64,000 bases of DNA from Candidatus Nitrosopumilus sp. (GTDB lineage Archaea > Thermoproteota > Nitrososphaeria > Nitrososphaerales > Nitrosopumilaceae): NCBI GenBank assembly GCA_003702525.1, contig REGJ01000001.1, positions 1 to 64,000 of the forward strand, read 5' to 3'. Under the pieces are notes generated by a model, which made no database searches, was not told the origin of the DNA, and worked only from the letters and a program-made list of their open reading frames with translations. A program made the translations under genes and the position numbers. Positions 17,407 through 26,290 of the stretch are shown here, piece after piece (position 1 is the stretch's first letter; each line of letters begins with the position of its first letter).

Positions 17407-18075
17407 TTATTTTATTATTTTCTCTATTTCTGATGCACATTCTTCCATATCTTTGAATGAATCTACAGAATACCATTTTGTGTTTTTGAATTTGACAGTA
17501 TTCAAAACTCCTTTTTTTGCATATTTTGGAAAAACTGTTTTTTCAATATCTCCTTTATCTGGAAGTTCTTTTAGAACTGTTTTATCTAAATGATAAATTC
17601 CGGCATTCATCCATGTATTTGAAATTTCTTTTTTCTCTCTAAAATTCAAAATTTTATCATCTTCAGTTTCTAAAATTCCATATTTTGTTCTCAATTCAAT
17701 TGCAGCAATTGCATTTTTCTTTTTTTGTAATTTCTTCAAATCAATATTTGTAATTGTATCTCCATTTAAAACAAAGAATGATTTTTCGTTGATCATCTTT
17801 CCAGCTTTCTTTATTGCACCTCCAGTACCTAATGGTGTTTTTTCTATAGAGAACTTTACTTTGATTCCAATATCTTTCATGTTCAAATGATTTTCAATCA
17901 TTTCTGTTTTGTAACCTGTACAAATGATAACTTCTTTAATTCCAAATTTTTTGAGATATCTAATTTGCCATTCTATTATCGGGATGTTTTTTATTGGGAC
18001 GAGGGGTTTTGGCACATAATCAGTTACAGGTTTTAGTCGTTTTCCACGACCTCCAGCTAAAATGATTGCTTTCAA
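17407..18075 (-). CDS. Sugar-phosphate nucleotidyltransferase
   Basis: The N-terminal LAGGRGKRLKPVTDYVPKPL signature is that of NDP-sugar pyrophosphorylases, and VLNGDTI is the metal/substrate strand. The 222-residue protein is only the catalytic domain, lacking a left-handed beta-helix. It would activate a hexose-1-phosphate for glycosylation of lipids or the S-layer. The sugar and nucleotide cannot be decided. Confidence 0.88.
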   Translation of the reverse strand: MKAIILAGGRGKRLKPVTDYVPKPLVPIKNIPIIEWQIRYLKKFGIKEVIICTGYKTEMIENHLNMKDIGIKVKFSIEKTPLGTGGAIKKAGKMINEKSFFVLNGDTITNIDLKKLQKKKNAIAAIELRTKYGILETEDDKILNFREKKEISNTWMNAGIYHLDKTVLKELPDKGDIEKTVFPKYAKKGVLNTVKFKNTKWYSVDSFKDMEECASEIEKIIK

Positions 18076-18111
18076 TAAATTTGTCTAATTTTTAGAGTAT
18101 ATCAAAATTTT

Positions 18112-18387
18112 CTATTTTATTTCTTGAGTTTTTTTAGCCATACTGTCTTTGTTTTTTGATTCAGAATTATCTACTATTTGCTCCATCTTTTCAGCAAATT
18201 CCTTGTAAATTTTCTCTAATTCTTTTAGAGGTAATTCAATACCCAATAACTTCATGGTTTTATTCCAAGACTCGATGTACTTTTCATCATCTAGACCCTT
18301 TCCCAAAGTTTCAGCTATCGAATGGACTCCTTCGGTCTTTCCCAAAGCATAGATTGCAATTTCACGTTCAGTTAGCATTATTCTCAC
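18112..18387 (-). CDS. Hypothetical small soluble protein
   Basis: The start is GTG 18387 or ATG 18378 (MLTEREIAIYALGKTEG). About 90 residues, helical, with a Lys/Ser/Asn-rich tail. It overlaps the 3' end of the upstream zinc-ribbon microprotein (18368-18505), which implies co-translation. Family not recognised. Confidence 0.55.
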   Translation of the reverse strand: MRIMLTEREIAIYALGKTEGVHSIAETLGKGLDDEKYIESWNKTMKLLGIELPLKELEKIYKEFAEKMEQIVDNSESKNKDSMAKKTQEIK

Positions 18388-18505
18388 TTTCTGTCATGTA
18401 GTAGTGTAATTCTGTGTAGCATTCAACACAGTATTCTTCAAAATTAGTATGATCACAATCATAGACTTTTTTTACATCATTACTGCATTTTGCGCAAATT
18501 GGCAT
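18368..18505 (-). CDS. Zinc-ribbon microprotein (45 aa)
   Basis: ATG 18505 opens a frame with CxxC at residues 4-7 (MPICAKC), an inner CDH and CVEC, a complete treble-clef or ribbon ligand set. It is immediately before, and overlaps, the helical protein gene below; both probably share a transcript from upstream of 18905 or their own promoter. Confidence 0.55.
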   Translation of the reverse strand: MPICAKCSNDVKKVYDCDHTNFEEYCVECYTELHYYMTESENNAN

Positions 18506-18512
18506 GAGGATC

Positions 18513-18905
18513 TTATTTTGATTTTGCTATCTTGATTCCGCCCAATGCCAGTTGAATTACGGCAGGAATAATCATCATGGCCATTGATGCCATAGGATCT
18601 CTATCAGAAGTTTCGGCTGCAGGTGCAGGGTTAACCATTACTACAATTCCTCCAAGAATGATCAAAATACCTGTGATGATGATCATAACTCCCAATCCTT
18701 TGGATGGTTCTTTTAGAGAAATGAAGAATGCTATAATTGGTAAAATTAATGCAGGTGCTCCCAATCCCATACCTCTTTGCATGTGATCAAGGGGCAAAAA
18801 TCCATAGTCACTGTCTGAAGACATTGCAACTGCAACATCTGCAGCATAAATCAATAGTAATCCTATTGCGATTCCTGTAATGACTAGTGCTGCAGTTAGC
18901 GCCAT
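18513..18905 (-). CDS. Small integral membrane protein
   Basis: A 130-residue protein with four hydrophobic helices (about residues 3-25, 47-65, 73-95 and 107-124) and short loops. It has no recognised transporter motif. It lies 7 bases upstream of the zinc-ribbon microprotein on the same strand. Confidence 0.65.
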   Translation of the reverse strand: MALTAALVITGIAIGLLLIYAADVAVAMSSDSDYGFLPLDHMQRGMGLGAPALILPIIAFFISLKEPSKGLGVMIIITGILIILGGIVVMVNPAPAAETSDRDPMASMAMMIIPAVIQLALGGIKIAKSK

Positions 18906-18938
18906 GATGATTTTTTTTCCTCACAACTAATATACTTA

Positions 18939-20081
18939 TCAGATGGATTGAACTGCTGCCCTAGGTTTTATAGTGTCTAATTTCTTCAATAGATCTTCAA
19001 TTGATTCATTGTTTGTAGCTATGAGATTAAAATGGCCTAGTTTTCTCATAGGTTTTGAAATCTTCTTTCCATACATTTTGAGAAATAGATTTTCATCAGG
19101 AATTTCTAATGGTTTGTATTCTCCCTCAAAGGTTTTTGTTCCAAGTATGTTGTACATTATGGTCGGTCGCAAAAGTTTTGTGTTTCCAAGTTCTAATCCC
19201 AAAATTGCTCGCAAATGTTGTTCAAACTGGGAAGTTTCACTAGATTCCAAAGTATGATGTCCAGAATTGTGAACTCTTGGAGCAATTTCATTAATTACAA
19301 TTTGATCATCTTGGGTAACAAACATTTCAATTCCAAATACTCCTGCACCTTTTAATACATCCATAGTTTGACTAGCAATTTTTTCAGCATTTTTTGTTAC
19401 TTCATCAGAAACTCTTGCAGGTGCAATTGTTTCACGCAAAATATTTTCTTCATGAATATTTTCTACAAGAGGAAATGTTTTGATTTCACCTTTGGTGTTT
19501 CTAGCTGCAATTACAGATACTTCCATTTTGAATGGAACAAATTTTTCTAACATTAATTTTTGACCTTTAAAGTAATCATATGCTGTTTGGACCATATCTT
19601 CAGAATCAACCTTAAAGTTTCCTCGTCCATCATATGCATCACGTCTTGCTTTGAGTAATGCAGGGTATCCAAATTTTTTCAATCCTTCTTTAACATCCTC
19701 AATATTTGAAATCTCTATGAATTCTGGAACGGGGATACCATGTTCTTTAAGAAATGTTTTTTGTAAAAATTTGTCTTGAATTGTATGTAATGTTTCAGGA
19801 GATGGGTTAATCTCTGCATTTTTTTCAACGGATTTTAAAACTTCACTGTCTCCGGATTCAATTTCATAGGTTATGATGTCAGATTTTTCTGAGAGTTCAA
19901 TTATGGCATCTTTGTCTTTGAAATCTGCAATAATTTGTTCTGCACCTACTTGTGCTGCAGGACAATTTTCTGTAGGATCCAATACTATAATTTTTGAAAC
20001 ATTTTCAGGCATCTTTTTGGCAGCTTCTGCAATCATCATTCCAAGTTGTCCTCCGCCTATGATCCCTAGAATTTTGGCCAT
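18939..20081 (-). CDS. purK: N5-carboxyaminoimidazole ribonucleotide synthase
   Basis: An ATP-grasp enzyme that carboxylates AIR to N5-CAIR in purine synthesis. The N-terminal GIIGGGQLGMM is the family signature; the grasp core includes FGYPALLKARRDAYDGRG and NEIAPRVHNSGHHTLE. Length 380 is typical. It is divergent from purE across about 100 bases, so both probably share one control region, and the two enzymes act consecutively. Confidence 0.95.
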   Translation of the reverse strand: MAKILGIIGGGQLGMMIAEAAKKMPENVSKIIVLDPTENCPAAQVGAEQIIADFKDKDAIIELSEKSDIITYEIESGDSEVLKSVEKNAEINPSPETLHTIQDKFLQKTFLKEHGIPVPEFIEISNIEDVKEGLKKFGYPALLKARRDAYDGRGNFKVDSEDMVQTAYDYFKGQKLMLEKFVPFKMEVSVIAARNTKGEIKTFPLVENIHEENILRETIAPARVSDEVTKNAEKIASQTMDVLKGAGVFGIEMFVTQDDQIVINEIAPRVHNSGHHTLESSETSQFEQHLRAILGLELGNTKLLRPTIMYNILGTKTFEGEYKPLEIPDENLFLKMYGKKISKPMRKLGHFNLIATNNESIEDLLKKLDTIKPRAAVQSI

Positions 20082-20179
20082 ATTACACCCAATATCTTTG
20101 GAATAAAAATAGCTAATGCTACAGATTTACGAAAAACTAAATCGTTATCATTAATTACTAACAAGTTTTTTCTAATATC

Positions 20180-20755
20180 GTGTCATATTCAAAAAAACCT
20201 CTTATTGGAATCATAATGGGATCTAGTTCTGATTCTAGAATAATGAAAGGAGCTGCAGAAATTCTTGATGAGTTTAAAGTAAAACATGAAGATCAAATCA
20301 TTTCAGCACACAGAACTCCAGCTAGATTGGCAGAATATGCCCAACATGCAGAAAAAATGGGTTTTGATATAATTATTGCAGGTGCTGGAGGAGCAGCACA
20401 TCTTCCAGGTATGATTGCATCTCACACGGTTATTCCTGTTATCGGAGTACCAATTCTGGTCTATAATGACAAACATCACAAAAAAACAGACACCGAAAAA
20501 TTTTCAGCATTTGGAGGATTGGATTCATTGTTATCCATTACTGAAATGCCATCGGGTTCTCCTGTGGTTGCAGTGGGAGTAAACAAAGCAGGTAATGCAG
20601 GAATTTATGCAATGAAAATTTTGGCAAACAGATTCCCAGAACTCAAAAAGAAACTAAAGCAACACAAATCTAATCAACACAAATCTGTCGTTAAAGAATC
20701 AGAAATGATGAAGAAACAAGGATTGTCTTCTTTTGCTAAAAAGAAATTCAAATAA
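20180..20755 (+). CDS. purE: N5-CAIR mutase
   Basis: It converts N5-CAIR, the PurK product, to CAIR. The signatures are IIMGSSSDSRIM at the N-terminus, the catalytic His in SAHRTPARL, and GAGGAAHLPGM. The start is GTG 20180. The 30-residue Lys/His-rich C-terminal extension beyond the usual roughly 160 residues is unusual for PurE. The stop abuts the convergent ilvA gene. Confidence 0.95.
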   Translation: MSYSKKPLIGIIMGSSSDSRIMKGAAEILDEFKVKHEDQIISAHRTPARLAEYAQHAEKMGFDIIIAGAGGAAHLPGMIASHTVIPVIGVPILVYNDKHHKKTDTEKFSAFGGLDSLLSITEMPSGSPVVAVGVNKAGNAGIYAMKILANRFPELKKKLKQHKSNQHKSVVKESEMMKKQGLSSFAKKKFK

Positions 20756-21964
20756 TTATGTCAATAATGTGAATTGAACATCTTTCTTACGTAATGATTC
20801 AATTAATGCATCTGCCTGTTCTTTTCCTTGAGTTTCTAAATTCATAGTAACTGCAGCAGAACCCGCATTCACATTTGAACTCAATCTGTCATGAACTACT
20901 TCAACAATATTGGCGTTGGCAAGAGTGATTTCATCTACAATTTCTTTGAAAGCGCCAGGTCTATCAGGCAGTAATATGGATAGTTTTAGTAATCTACCCA
21001 TGGCAGCTAGTCCTTTGTCTACTATCTGACCTAATAGGTACATGTCTACATTTCCTCCTGCCAGTACTGCAACTACTTTTTTTCCAGGTGCAGGTTTCTT
21101 TGAAATTAAATAAGCTAAACTTGCGGCACCAGCCGGCTCTACTACAAATTTCATTCGCTCCATTAGCAAAAACATTGCTTTTGTAATTTCAGTATCATCT
21201 ACTAAAACAACTTCATCTATGAGTTCATTAATTATATTAAATGTTAGTTGTCCTGGAACTTTTACTGAGATACCGTCTGCAATTGTTCTTGCACCACCAC
21301 TTGCAGTAAGTGAACCCTGTTTTACTGATTCATACATTGATGGAAAAGATCTTGATTGTATGCCGATAACTTTGACATTTGGATTTTTCTCTTTTATTGC
21401 AATTAAGGTACCTGCTGCCAATCCGCCACCACCTATTGGAAGATAAACTTCTTCAACATCAGGTAAATCATCTAGTATCTCTAAACCAATGACTCCTTGA
21501 GCCGCAATAATTTGAGGATCATCAAAAGCATGAATCATGGTTGCCCCTGTTTCTTTTGCAATTTCTTTTGCTTTGGCAGATGATTCATCATAGTTTATTC
21601 CTTCTAAGATAACATTTGCACCATATCCCCTTGTTGCAGCAACTTTTGCTGGAGATGCATTTTTTGGCATAACTATGGTACACGGAATTTCTTCAAGAGC
21701 AGAAGCTAATGCCACACCTTGAGCGTGATTTCCTGCAGATGCAGCTACTACTCCCTGCTTCTTTTCGTCTTCAGATAATGATTTTATTTTGTAATAAGCA
21801 CCACGAATTTTAAATGAACCAGTTTTTTGTCTAAATTCTGCTTTAAGATAGACTTCTGATTTTGTCAGATCACTAAAAGTAGGTGAATGAATTAATGGAG
21901 TTTTCTTTATTTCATTTCCTCGCATCGAGTTTGCTTTTACTATCTCTTCATATGGTGGGTTCAT
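20756..21964 (-). CDS. ilvA: Threonine ammonia-lyase with ACT domain
   Basis: A PLP enzyme that deaminates threonine to 2-oxobutyrate. The PLP lysine is Lys52 in KTGSFKIRGA, and the phosphate loop is GGGGLAAG. The C-terminal ACT domain (about residues 330-402) suggests amino-acid feedback. It is the 402-residue single-ACT form. Its product can feed isoleucine synthesis with IlvD (53971-55647). A 180-base leader upstream holds a long hairpin. Confidence 0.9.
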   Translation of the reverse strand: MNPPYEEIVKANSMRGNEIKKTPLIHSPTFSDLTKSEVYLKAEFRQKTGSFKIRGAYYKIKSLSEDEKKQGVVAASAGNHAQGVALASALEEIPCTIVMPKNASPAKVAATRGYGANVILEGINYDESSAKAKEIAKETGATMIHAFDDPQIIAAQGVIGLEILDDLPDVEEVYLPIGGGGLAAGTLIAIKEKNPNVKVIGIQSRSFPSMYESVKQGSLTASGGARTIADGISVKVPGQLTFNIINELIDEVVLVDDTEITKAMFLLMERMKFVVEPAGAASLAYLISKKPAPGKKVVAVLAGGNVDMYLLGQIVDKGLAAMGRLLKLSILLPDRPGAFKEIVDEITLANANIVEVVHDRLSSNVNAGSAAVTMNLETQGKEQADALIESLRKKDVQFTLLT

Positions 21965-22089
21965 TGGAAATGTTGCTAAGAAAACGATGTATTTGACTTC
22001 TTCTATACAAAAATTATTTTTTTAGTCAAATTTTATGCGTAAATTTTGAGGAATGCCTAAATACCAAACATATCGAGTTTAAACCATAT

Positions 22090-22140
22090 CAAGGAATCAG
22101 AACTTCCCCATTGAGAATTATCTCATTTTTTGGTTCCTTG
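22090..22140 (-). promoter_or_regulatory. Nested hairpin in the ilvA leader / 3' end of upstream gene
   Basis: CAAGGAA (22090-22096) pairs with TTCCTTG (22134-22140), and inside it TGAGA (22112-22116) pairs with TCTCA (22121-22125) with a 4-base loop. It starts 5 bases after the stop of the gene at 22145 and lies about 125 bases before the ilvA start. It may be an end signal for the first gene or a leader structure of the second. Confidence 0.35.
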
Positions 22141-22144
22141 GTCT

Positions 22145-22993
22145 TTAGTTAATTATACTTGCAAATTCATCTAATCGTTTCACTATACCTTCTTTTGCAG
22201 ATTCAGACATTTTTCTAGGATCAAACAATCCTTCTCTTGTATTGTTTTTTACAAATTCTAAATCAAATGTACATAAACATCCCTCTTCACCAGTAACAAG
22301 TTTTGAATCATCAATTAATGTTGAAGTTATTTGATATGTTTCAACTAAAAGAGAATCTAATTCATTAAACAGCTGGGTCTTTTTTTCAGATAGTTTTTGA
22401 AAATCTACTCCTGATTGTTCTTCGATTTCTGCAAAAACTTTTTCTCTAAATTCATCATTTTCATAAAACACCTCAAAGAGTTTTTGATGATCAAAATCTT
22501 TGTATCCCATTTCTTTTAATTTATCTAAAACAAATTGATCACTATTGTTTGACAGTTCTTCTTCTTTGTTTTTAGTCATATCAATAATTTCAGCAAGTTC
22601 TTTTTGACAATCAATTACTCGCTGGTCTGGTTTGTAATATAACAAGACATGGAATTGGATTGACACATGTCCTGAAATCAAATAGTTTCCTTCCATAATT
22701 TCAAATTTTAAGAAAATTCTTCTAAGATCTTCATTGTTAGATATTGTTACATCTTGGATAGACCAATCTTTTAGATTCTTGCTAATATTTTGAAAATAAT
22801 CCATTACTAGTTTTGGATCAAATGTTTTTTGTTCAGAAACTGTTGCATCTCCCAACATAACTTTTGCATCGATCATTTTTGTCATATCTGAAATTTTAGA
22901 TAGGAATGATTTTTGGATAAGATTATTTTTTTCATTCAAAAGTTGGATAAACTCATTGGGGGATCTTGTACCTAAACGCACAAGATTTACCAA
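22145..22993 (-). CDS. Hypothetical helical protein
   Basis: A 282-residue soluble protein starting at TTG 22993. It has an acidic coiled-coil-prone middle (about residues 130-215) and a C-terminal segment with two cysteines (EEGCLCTFDLE). I do not recognise the family. Confidence 0.55.
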   Translation of the reverse strand: MVNLVRLGTRSPNEFIQLLNEKNNLIQKSFLSKISDMTKMIDAKVMLGDATVSEQKTFDPKLVMDYFQNISKNLKDWSIQDVTISNNEDLRRIFLKFEIMEGNYLISGHVSIQFHVLLYYKPDQRVIDCQKELAEIIDMTKNKEEELSNNSDQFVLDKLKEMGYKDFDHQKLFEVFYENDEFREKVFAEIEEQSGVDFQKLSEKKTQLFNELDSLLVETYQITSTLIDDSKLVTGEEGCLCTFDLEFVKNNTREGLFDPRKMSESAKEGIVKRLDEFASIIN

Positions 22994-23052
22994 ATTATTA
23001 CTCGCCTTAAACCTTCATCAATATCTAAATATGTAATTGAGGCATTCTAGGC

Positions 23053-23175
23053 ATGGAAGATTCAAGTTTTACATGTAATGATTGTGAGGGTGAAATTGAA
23101 GAATATTATCATGATGGTTATAGAGGGAAAAGAGGAAAATGTACCCAATGTGGGCATGAATTTCCCTTAGAATAG
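23053..23175 (+). CDS. Zinc-ribbon microprotein (40 aa)
   Basis: ATG 23053 opens MEDSSFTCNDCEGEIEEY and a second CTQCGHEF knuckle: a complete CxxC...CxxC ribbon. Only 9 bases separate its stop from the cyclase start, with AGGAGA in the gap as ribosome site, so the two are almost certainly co-transcribed. Confidence 0.65.
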   Translation: MEDSSFTCNDCEGEIEEYYHDGYRGKRGKCTQCGHEFPLE

Positions 23176-23184
23176 GAGAAAAAT

Positions 23185-23976
23185 ATGGCAGAAAACAATG
23201 TAGAGAAGGAACCCGAATCTAATCAAGAAAAAGTTGTAGATATGTTGCTTAGTTCAGCATCAGAAAAAACATTGGACTCTGAATCAATGATTTTAGAAAC
23301 CCAGAAACGAGTATGGGGAGCTTTGAAAAAAGGATATCAATACTCTGGAATGGTTGATGAATCTGATCAATTTTTGAGAAAAAATGTGTTTTCAAAATTA
23401 GATTTAGTAGTATTGTATGTTGATTTGGTTGGTTCAACAACCATGGCATTAGAAATGCCTGAAGAAAAAATTGCAATTATAATTAGTTCATTTGCACAAG
23501 AGATGGCTGCAGTTATCAGACAATACGAAGGTTATGTCTTAAAATTTGTAGGAGATGCAGTTATCGGATACTTTGATGCCCAAAGTAATGGATTACTCGC
23601 ATCAGATAATGCAGTAAATTGTGCAAAATCAATGATTTCTGTTATACAAAAAGGAATCAATCCAATCTTAAATCAATATGATTATCCAGACCTGATGGTA
23701 AAGATTGGTGTTGATTTTGGAAAAAACATTGTTGTAAGATATGGGGCAGATGAACAACAATCTCATGTAGATGTAATGGGTCCCGCCATGAATATTGCAG
23801 CTAAAATTCAAAACATGGCAAAACCAAATCAAATTTTAATTGGACAAGATGTCTATCAAAGATTACATCCAAATTTTCAAAGAGACTTTGTGGAAGTTAT
23901 ATGGAGACAAGATGAGTGGAGATATCGCTCCAGAGTCACTGGTGAGATTTACAAAGTTTACGAGTTTAAAGGATAA
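23185..23976 (+). CDS. Class III adenylate/guanylate cyclase domain protein
   Basis: A soluble 263-residue protein whose catalytic domain spans about residues 72-230. Both metal-binding aspartates are present: Asp80 in VLYVDLVGST and Asp124 in KFVGDAVIGYF. The later helix MNIAAKIQNMAKP resembles the Asn/Arg transition-state helix. It has no membrane or obvious sensor domain; the 70-residue N-terminus is unassigned. Nucleotide specificity (ATP or GTP) cannot be set. Its microprotein neighbour is a plausible accessory. Confidence 0.85.
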   Translation: MAENNVEKEPESNQEKVVDMLLSSASEKTLDSESMILETQKRVWGALKKGYQYSGMVDESDQFLRKNVFSKLDLVVLYVDLVGSTTMALEMPEEKIAIIISSFAQEMAAVIRQYEGYVLKFVGDAVIGYFDAQSNGLLASDNAVNCAKSMISVIQKGINPILNQYDYPDLMVKIGVDFGKNIVVRYGADEQQSHVDVMGPAMNIAAKIQNMAKPNQILIGQDVYQRLHPNFQRDFVEVIWRQDEWRYRSRVTGEIYKVYEFKG

Positions 23977-23989
23977 ATTAGATTTTTGA

Positions 23990-24136
23990 TTAAACGGTAA
24001 ATTTGTCAGGACATTCTACATGTTCGTAATGATGTTCAGTGAATTTTTCTTGAACAACATAGATTACAATCTTGTGTAGATCTTGTTCTTCAATGTCTTT
24101 TTTGCATCTAAGACACGTCTTTTTTGTTTCATCCAT
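23990..24136 (-). CDS. Small zinc-binding-like protein (48 aa)
   Basis: The frame from ATG 24136 encodes MDETKKTCLRCKKDIEEQD, then a helix and HHYEHVECP. CxxC plus His and Cys ligands suggest a single zinc knuckle. It is divergent from the gene at 24275, with the repeated TGCGATCAA element between them. Confidence 0.55.
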   Translation of the reverse strand: MDETKKTCLRCKKDIEEQDLHKIVIYVVQEKFTEHHYEHVECPDKFTV

Positions 24137-24140
24137 GCGT

Positions 24141-24183
24141 ATCTGCGATCAAAAACCGGGATCGTATAAGGATCTGCGATCAA
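24141..24183. promoter_or_regulatory. Direct repeat ATCTGCGATCAA (x2), possible operator
   Basis: ATCTGCGATCAA occurs at 24141-24152 and again, exactly, at 24172-24183. The 31-base spacing is about three DNA turns, so a protein could bind both on one face. GGGATCG lies between them. It sits between divergent small genes. GCGATC/GATCGC boxes recur at 34725-34770. Confidence 0.4.
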
Positions 24184-24274
24184 CTCAAATTGAGCAATAA
24201 TGACTTGAATTTCACTAAACTGTATATCAAATGCCTAAAGCAAGCCACAAATATAGCAAAATTTGACTAATTTT

Positions 24275-24646
24275 ATGGAAAACCACGTACAGAAACACCT
24301 ACAAGACCTCTATGGATTGAATCCAAACATTCCTCATATGGCACTACAATTTCCTAGATTGCCACCTGGATTGACTCATCCAATGTTCAACATTCACAAA
24401 AACCCTGTAAAAGAACAATTTTCACGTGATGCTGAGACAATCAATCAAAAACTACAAGGATTCCAACACATGTATCAACAATATGCATCTGGACTTCTAA
24501 CTGGAAATCAAGTAATTCCTCCAGGACATCCATTATACACCAAACAAAATTCTGTTCAAACATTACAAGCAGAAAATGATAAACTACTAAAAGAAAACAC
24601 AGAACTAAAGAAAAAATTAGAAAAAGAATCTAAAAAACAAGATTAA
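24275..24646 (+). CDS. Hypothetical protein with C-terminal coiled coil
   Basis: I choose ATG 24275 (123 residues) over TTG 24263 because the AT-rich TATA-like box lies close upstream and a near-leaderless ATG is typical. The N-terminal half is Pro/His/Met-rich (PHMALQFPRLPPGL). The last 30 residues (ENDKLLKENTELKKKLEKE) form a clear leucine-zipper-like coil. Function unknown. Confidence 0.6.
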   Translation: MENHVQKHLQDLYGLNPNIPHMALQFPRLPPGLTHPMFNIHKNPVKEQFSRDAETINQKLQGFQHMYQQYASGLLTGNQVIPPGHPLYTKQNSVQTLQAENDKLLKENTELKKKLEKESKKQD

Positions 24647-24700
24647 AAATTAATCAACATTTCAGAATAATCCTTATTAGTTGCAAATCCAATTTTTAGT

Positions 24701-25087
24701 ATGGTTAAAACTCCTGCAGACAAGTGGAAATCAGCCATTATAAAATACAGAAAACAATGTCAAAAAATCCTTGATGTTTCAAAGAGTGTAAGATACGCAG
24801 GTGTGATTAATGTCTATGGAAGAACATTGGCAGGGATTGTTCAACCAAATCTTAAACCAATGTTGAAATCAGAACAAGTAAAAAATGAATTTTTCATAAT
24901 TTCAACATTAATGTCTTTAAGAAAAGATACAGCAAACACTGTTGGAAAATTGGAACATGTTATACTACAACATCAAAAAGTTACAATTGTTCTTTTGCAA
25001 AAAAATGACATTACCTATTACGTTTCTATTAATAGAAAAGAAAAAGGCTTAGAGAAAATTATTTCTTCAATAAAGAAGATTATCTAA
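24701..25087 (+). CDS. Hypothetical protein, possible roadblock-like fold
   Basis: A 128-residue soluble protein. Segments SVRYAGVINVYGRTLAGI and ITYYVSINRKEKG have the alpha-beta layout of roadblock/profilin-like folds, but similarity is only in pattern. It overlaps the convergent VOC gene by 4 bases. Function unknown. Confidence 0.55.
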   Translation: MVKTPADKWKSAIIKYRKQCQKILDVSKSVRYAGVINVYGRTLAGIVQPNLKPMLKSEQVKNEFFIISTLMSLRKDTANTVGKLEHVILQHQKVTIVLLQKNDITYYVSINRKEKGLEKIISSIKKII

Positions 25088-25494
25088 GCAGGTGTAAATC
25101 CGTGATACCCACCAGTTTGTTCAGCTTTGTCTGAGAAACTAGGTTCGAATAAAGAAATCAAATAACCATCAGGATCTGAGATTACAGCATTTTTACCTGC
25201 ATCTTTTTCAACGATATCTCGATGAATATTGACTCCTTTCTCTTTCAATTCGTCTACTGCGGATTTTACATCGCCAACTAGAAACCCGACTGTGATTCCA
25301 CTTTCAAGAGCATTTCCTTGTTGTTCAGTCAATGAAGCTGGATGAAGGCTCAGTAAGGCTCCAGAAGTACCCAAATCTACCCAAGTTCTTCTTTGGTTTT
25401 TTATTGGTAATCCAATAAGTTCATTGTAGAACTGTATTGATTTGTCTAGGTCTTTGACAGCCAAAATCACATTTCCGACTTTTTTGATATTCAC
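25084..25494 (-). CDS. VOC (glyoxalase/bleomycin-resistance fold) protein
   Basis: The fold is shown by AVKDLDKSIQFYNELIGLP and DPDGYLISLFEP, typical of vicinal oxygen chelate domains. Metal ligands are only partly obvious (Glu in LFEPS near the end). Substrate unknown; single domain of 136 residues. Confidence 0.8.
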   Translation of the reverse strand: MNIKKVGNVILAVKDLDKSIQFYNELIGLPIKNQRRTWVDLGTSGALLSLHPASLTEQQGNALESGITVGFLVGDVKSAVDELKEKGVNIHRDIVEKDAGKNAVISDPDGYLISLFEPSFSDKAEQTGGYHGFTPA

Positions 25495-25528
25495 AGGGGT
25501 TCTACCTCTAAGTTGCTTAAATTAATTG

Positions 25529-25747
25529 TCATTGAACTTCAACCATGGTTTCAGTTCGCTCTACTCCATTGATTTTTTGGATTTGATTGGCAACTTCTTT
25601 GATTTGGACAAGTTGTTCAACATCAATAATGGCCACTGCATCAAATTGACCGCTAGTAGGAAAAGAGTCCGATACTGAGGAAACTTTTCTTAATCTTGCA
25701 GCAATCAGTTTTTTTGGAGATTTTACTAAAATAATGGCTCTTACCAA
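25529..25747 (-). CDS. Stand-alone Lrp/AsnC ligand-binding (RAM) domain
   Basis: 72 residues, starting at TTG 25747 that overlaps the upstream stop. It has the pattern of an Lrp effector domain without DNA-binding helix-turn-helix (FDAVAIIDVEQLVQIKEV, then INGVERTETM). Such domains bind amino acids and form octameric rings. It is paired with a second one upstream. Confidence 0.75.
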   Translation of the reverse strand: MVRAIILVKSPKKLIAARLRKVSSVSDSFPTSGQFDAVAIIDVEQLVQIKEVANQIQKINGVERTETMVEVQ

Positions 25748-25980
25748 CCCAGATTTACCTCCACTTCAATCAAAGTTTCTGTAGTTACAATATCTTTAAT
25801 TTTTTTAAAATCAATTACCATGTTGTTAATGTCATCGATTCCACCTTGCAAAAGAACACTAATGTCGGCCCTTCCAGTAACCACCATAACTTGTTTTACT
25901 ACTTTGCGTTTTTTCTTTAGGATTTGAACTACTGAATCCACCTTACCTGGTTTTACAGTAATTAGACATAACGCACGCAT
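25741..25980 (-). CDS. Stand-alone Lrp/AsnC ligand-binding (RAM) domain
   Basis: 79 residues, a second RAM domain (MRALCLITVKPGKVDSVVQ, then VTGRADISVLLQGG). The stop overlaps the next gene's start by 7 bases, so both are translated together and could form hetero-oligomers. Neither has a helix-turn-helix; they may act through another Lrp protein or as metabolite sensors. Confidence 0.78.
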   Translation of the reverse strand: MRALCLITVKPGKVDSVVQILKKKRKVVKQVMVVTGRADISVLLQGGIDDINNMVIDFKKIKDIVTTETLIEVEVNLGW

Positions 25981-26014
25981 ACAAGTACTACGTTATCGAA
26001 TCGAATAAAGATTC

Positions 26015-26290
26015 CTAGTCAAATGCTTCCTGAGATCTTGCTTCTTCAAGATAGGCTCGTCTTTCTTCATTGACTTTTTCTTGATCAATCTCAATATCAT
26101 CATCTACTATGACTATGCCCATATCTCCAACAGGTTCTTCCTTCTTCTGTGATTTACTACCCTTAGCCTTTGATTTTGTGGTTTTTGCCTTGGATGTTGT
26201 CTTTGGTTTGGTTGTTGTAGCCTTTGATTTTGTGGCTTTGGTTTTAGTTGTAGATACCTTTGCTTTTGTCTTTGATTTTTTTTCAGCCAT
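26015..26290 (-). CDS. Lys/Thr/Ala-rich protein with acidic C-terminus
   Basis: Residues 1-50 are almost wholly Lys, Thr, Ser and Ala with a repeating TTKxKA/SKAKTTKSKAKG pattern, similar in composition to histone H1 tails, so DNA binding is likely. The last 40 residues are acidic (MGIVIVDDDIEIDQEKV). Identity is not recognised. It ends 34 bases after the Lrp pair's promoter region. Confidence 0.6.
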   Translation of the reverse strand: MAEKKSKTKAKVSTTKTKATKSKATTTKPKTTSKAKTTKSKAKGSKSQKKEEPVGDMGIVIVDDDIEIDQEKVNEERRAYLEEARSQEAFD

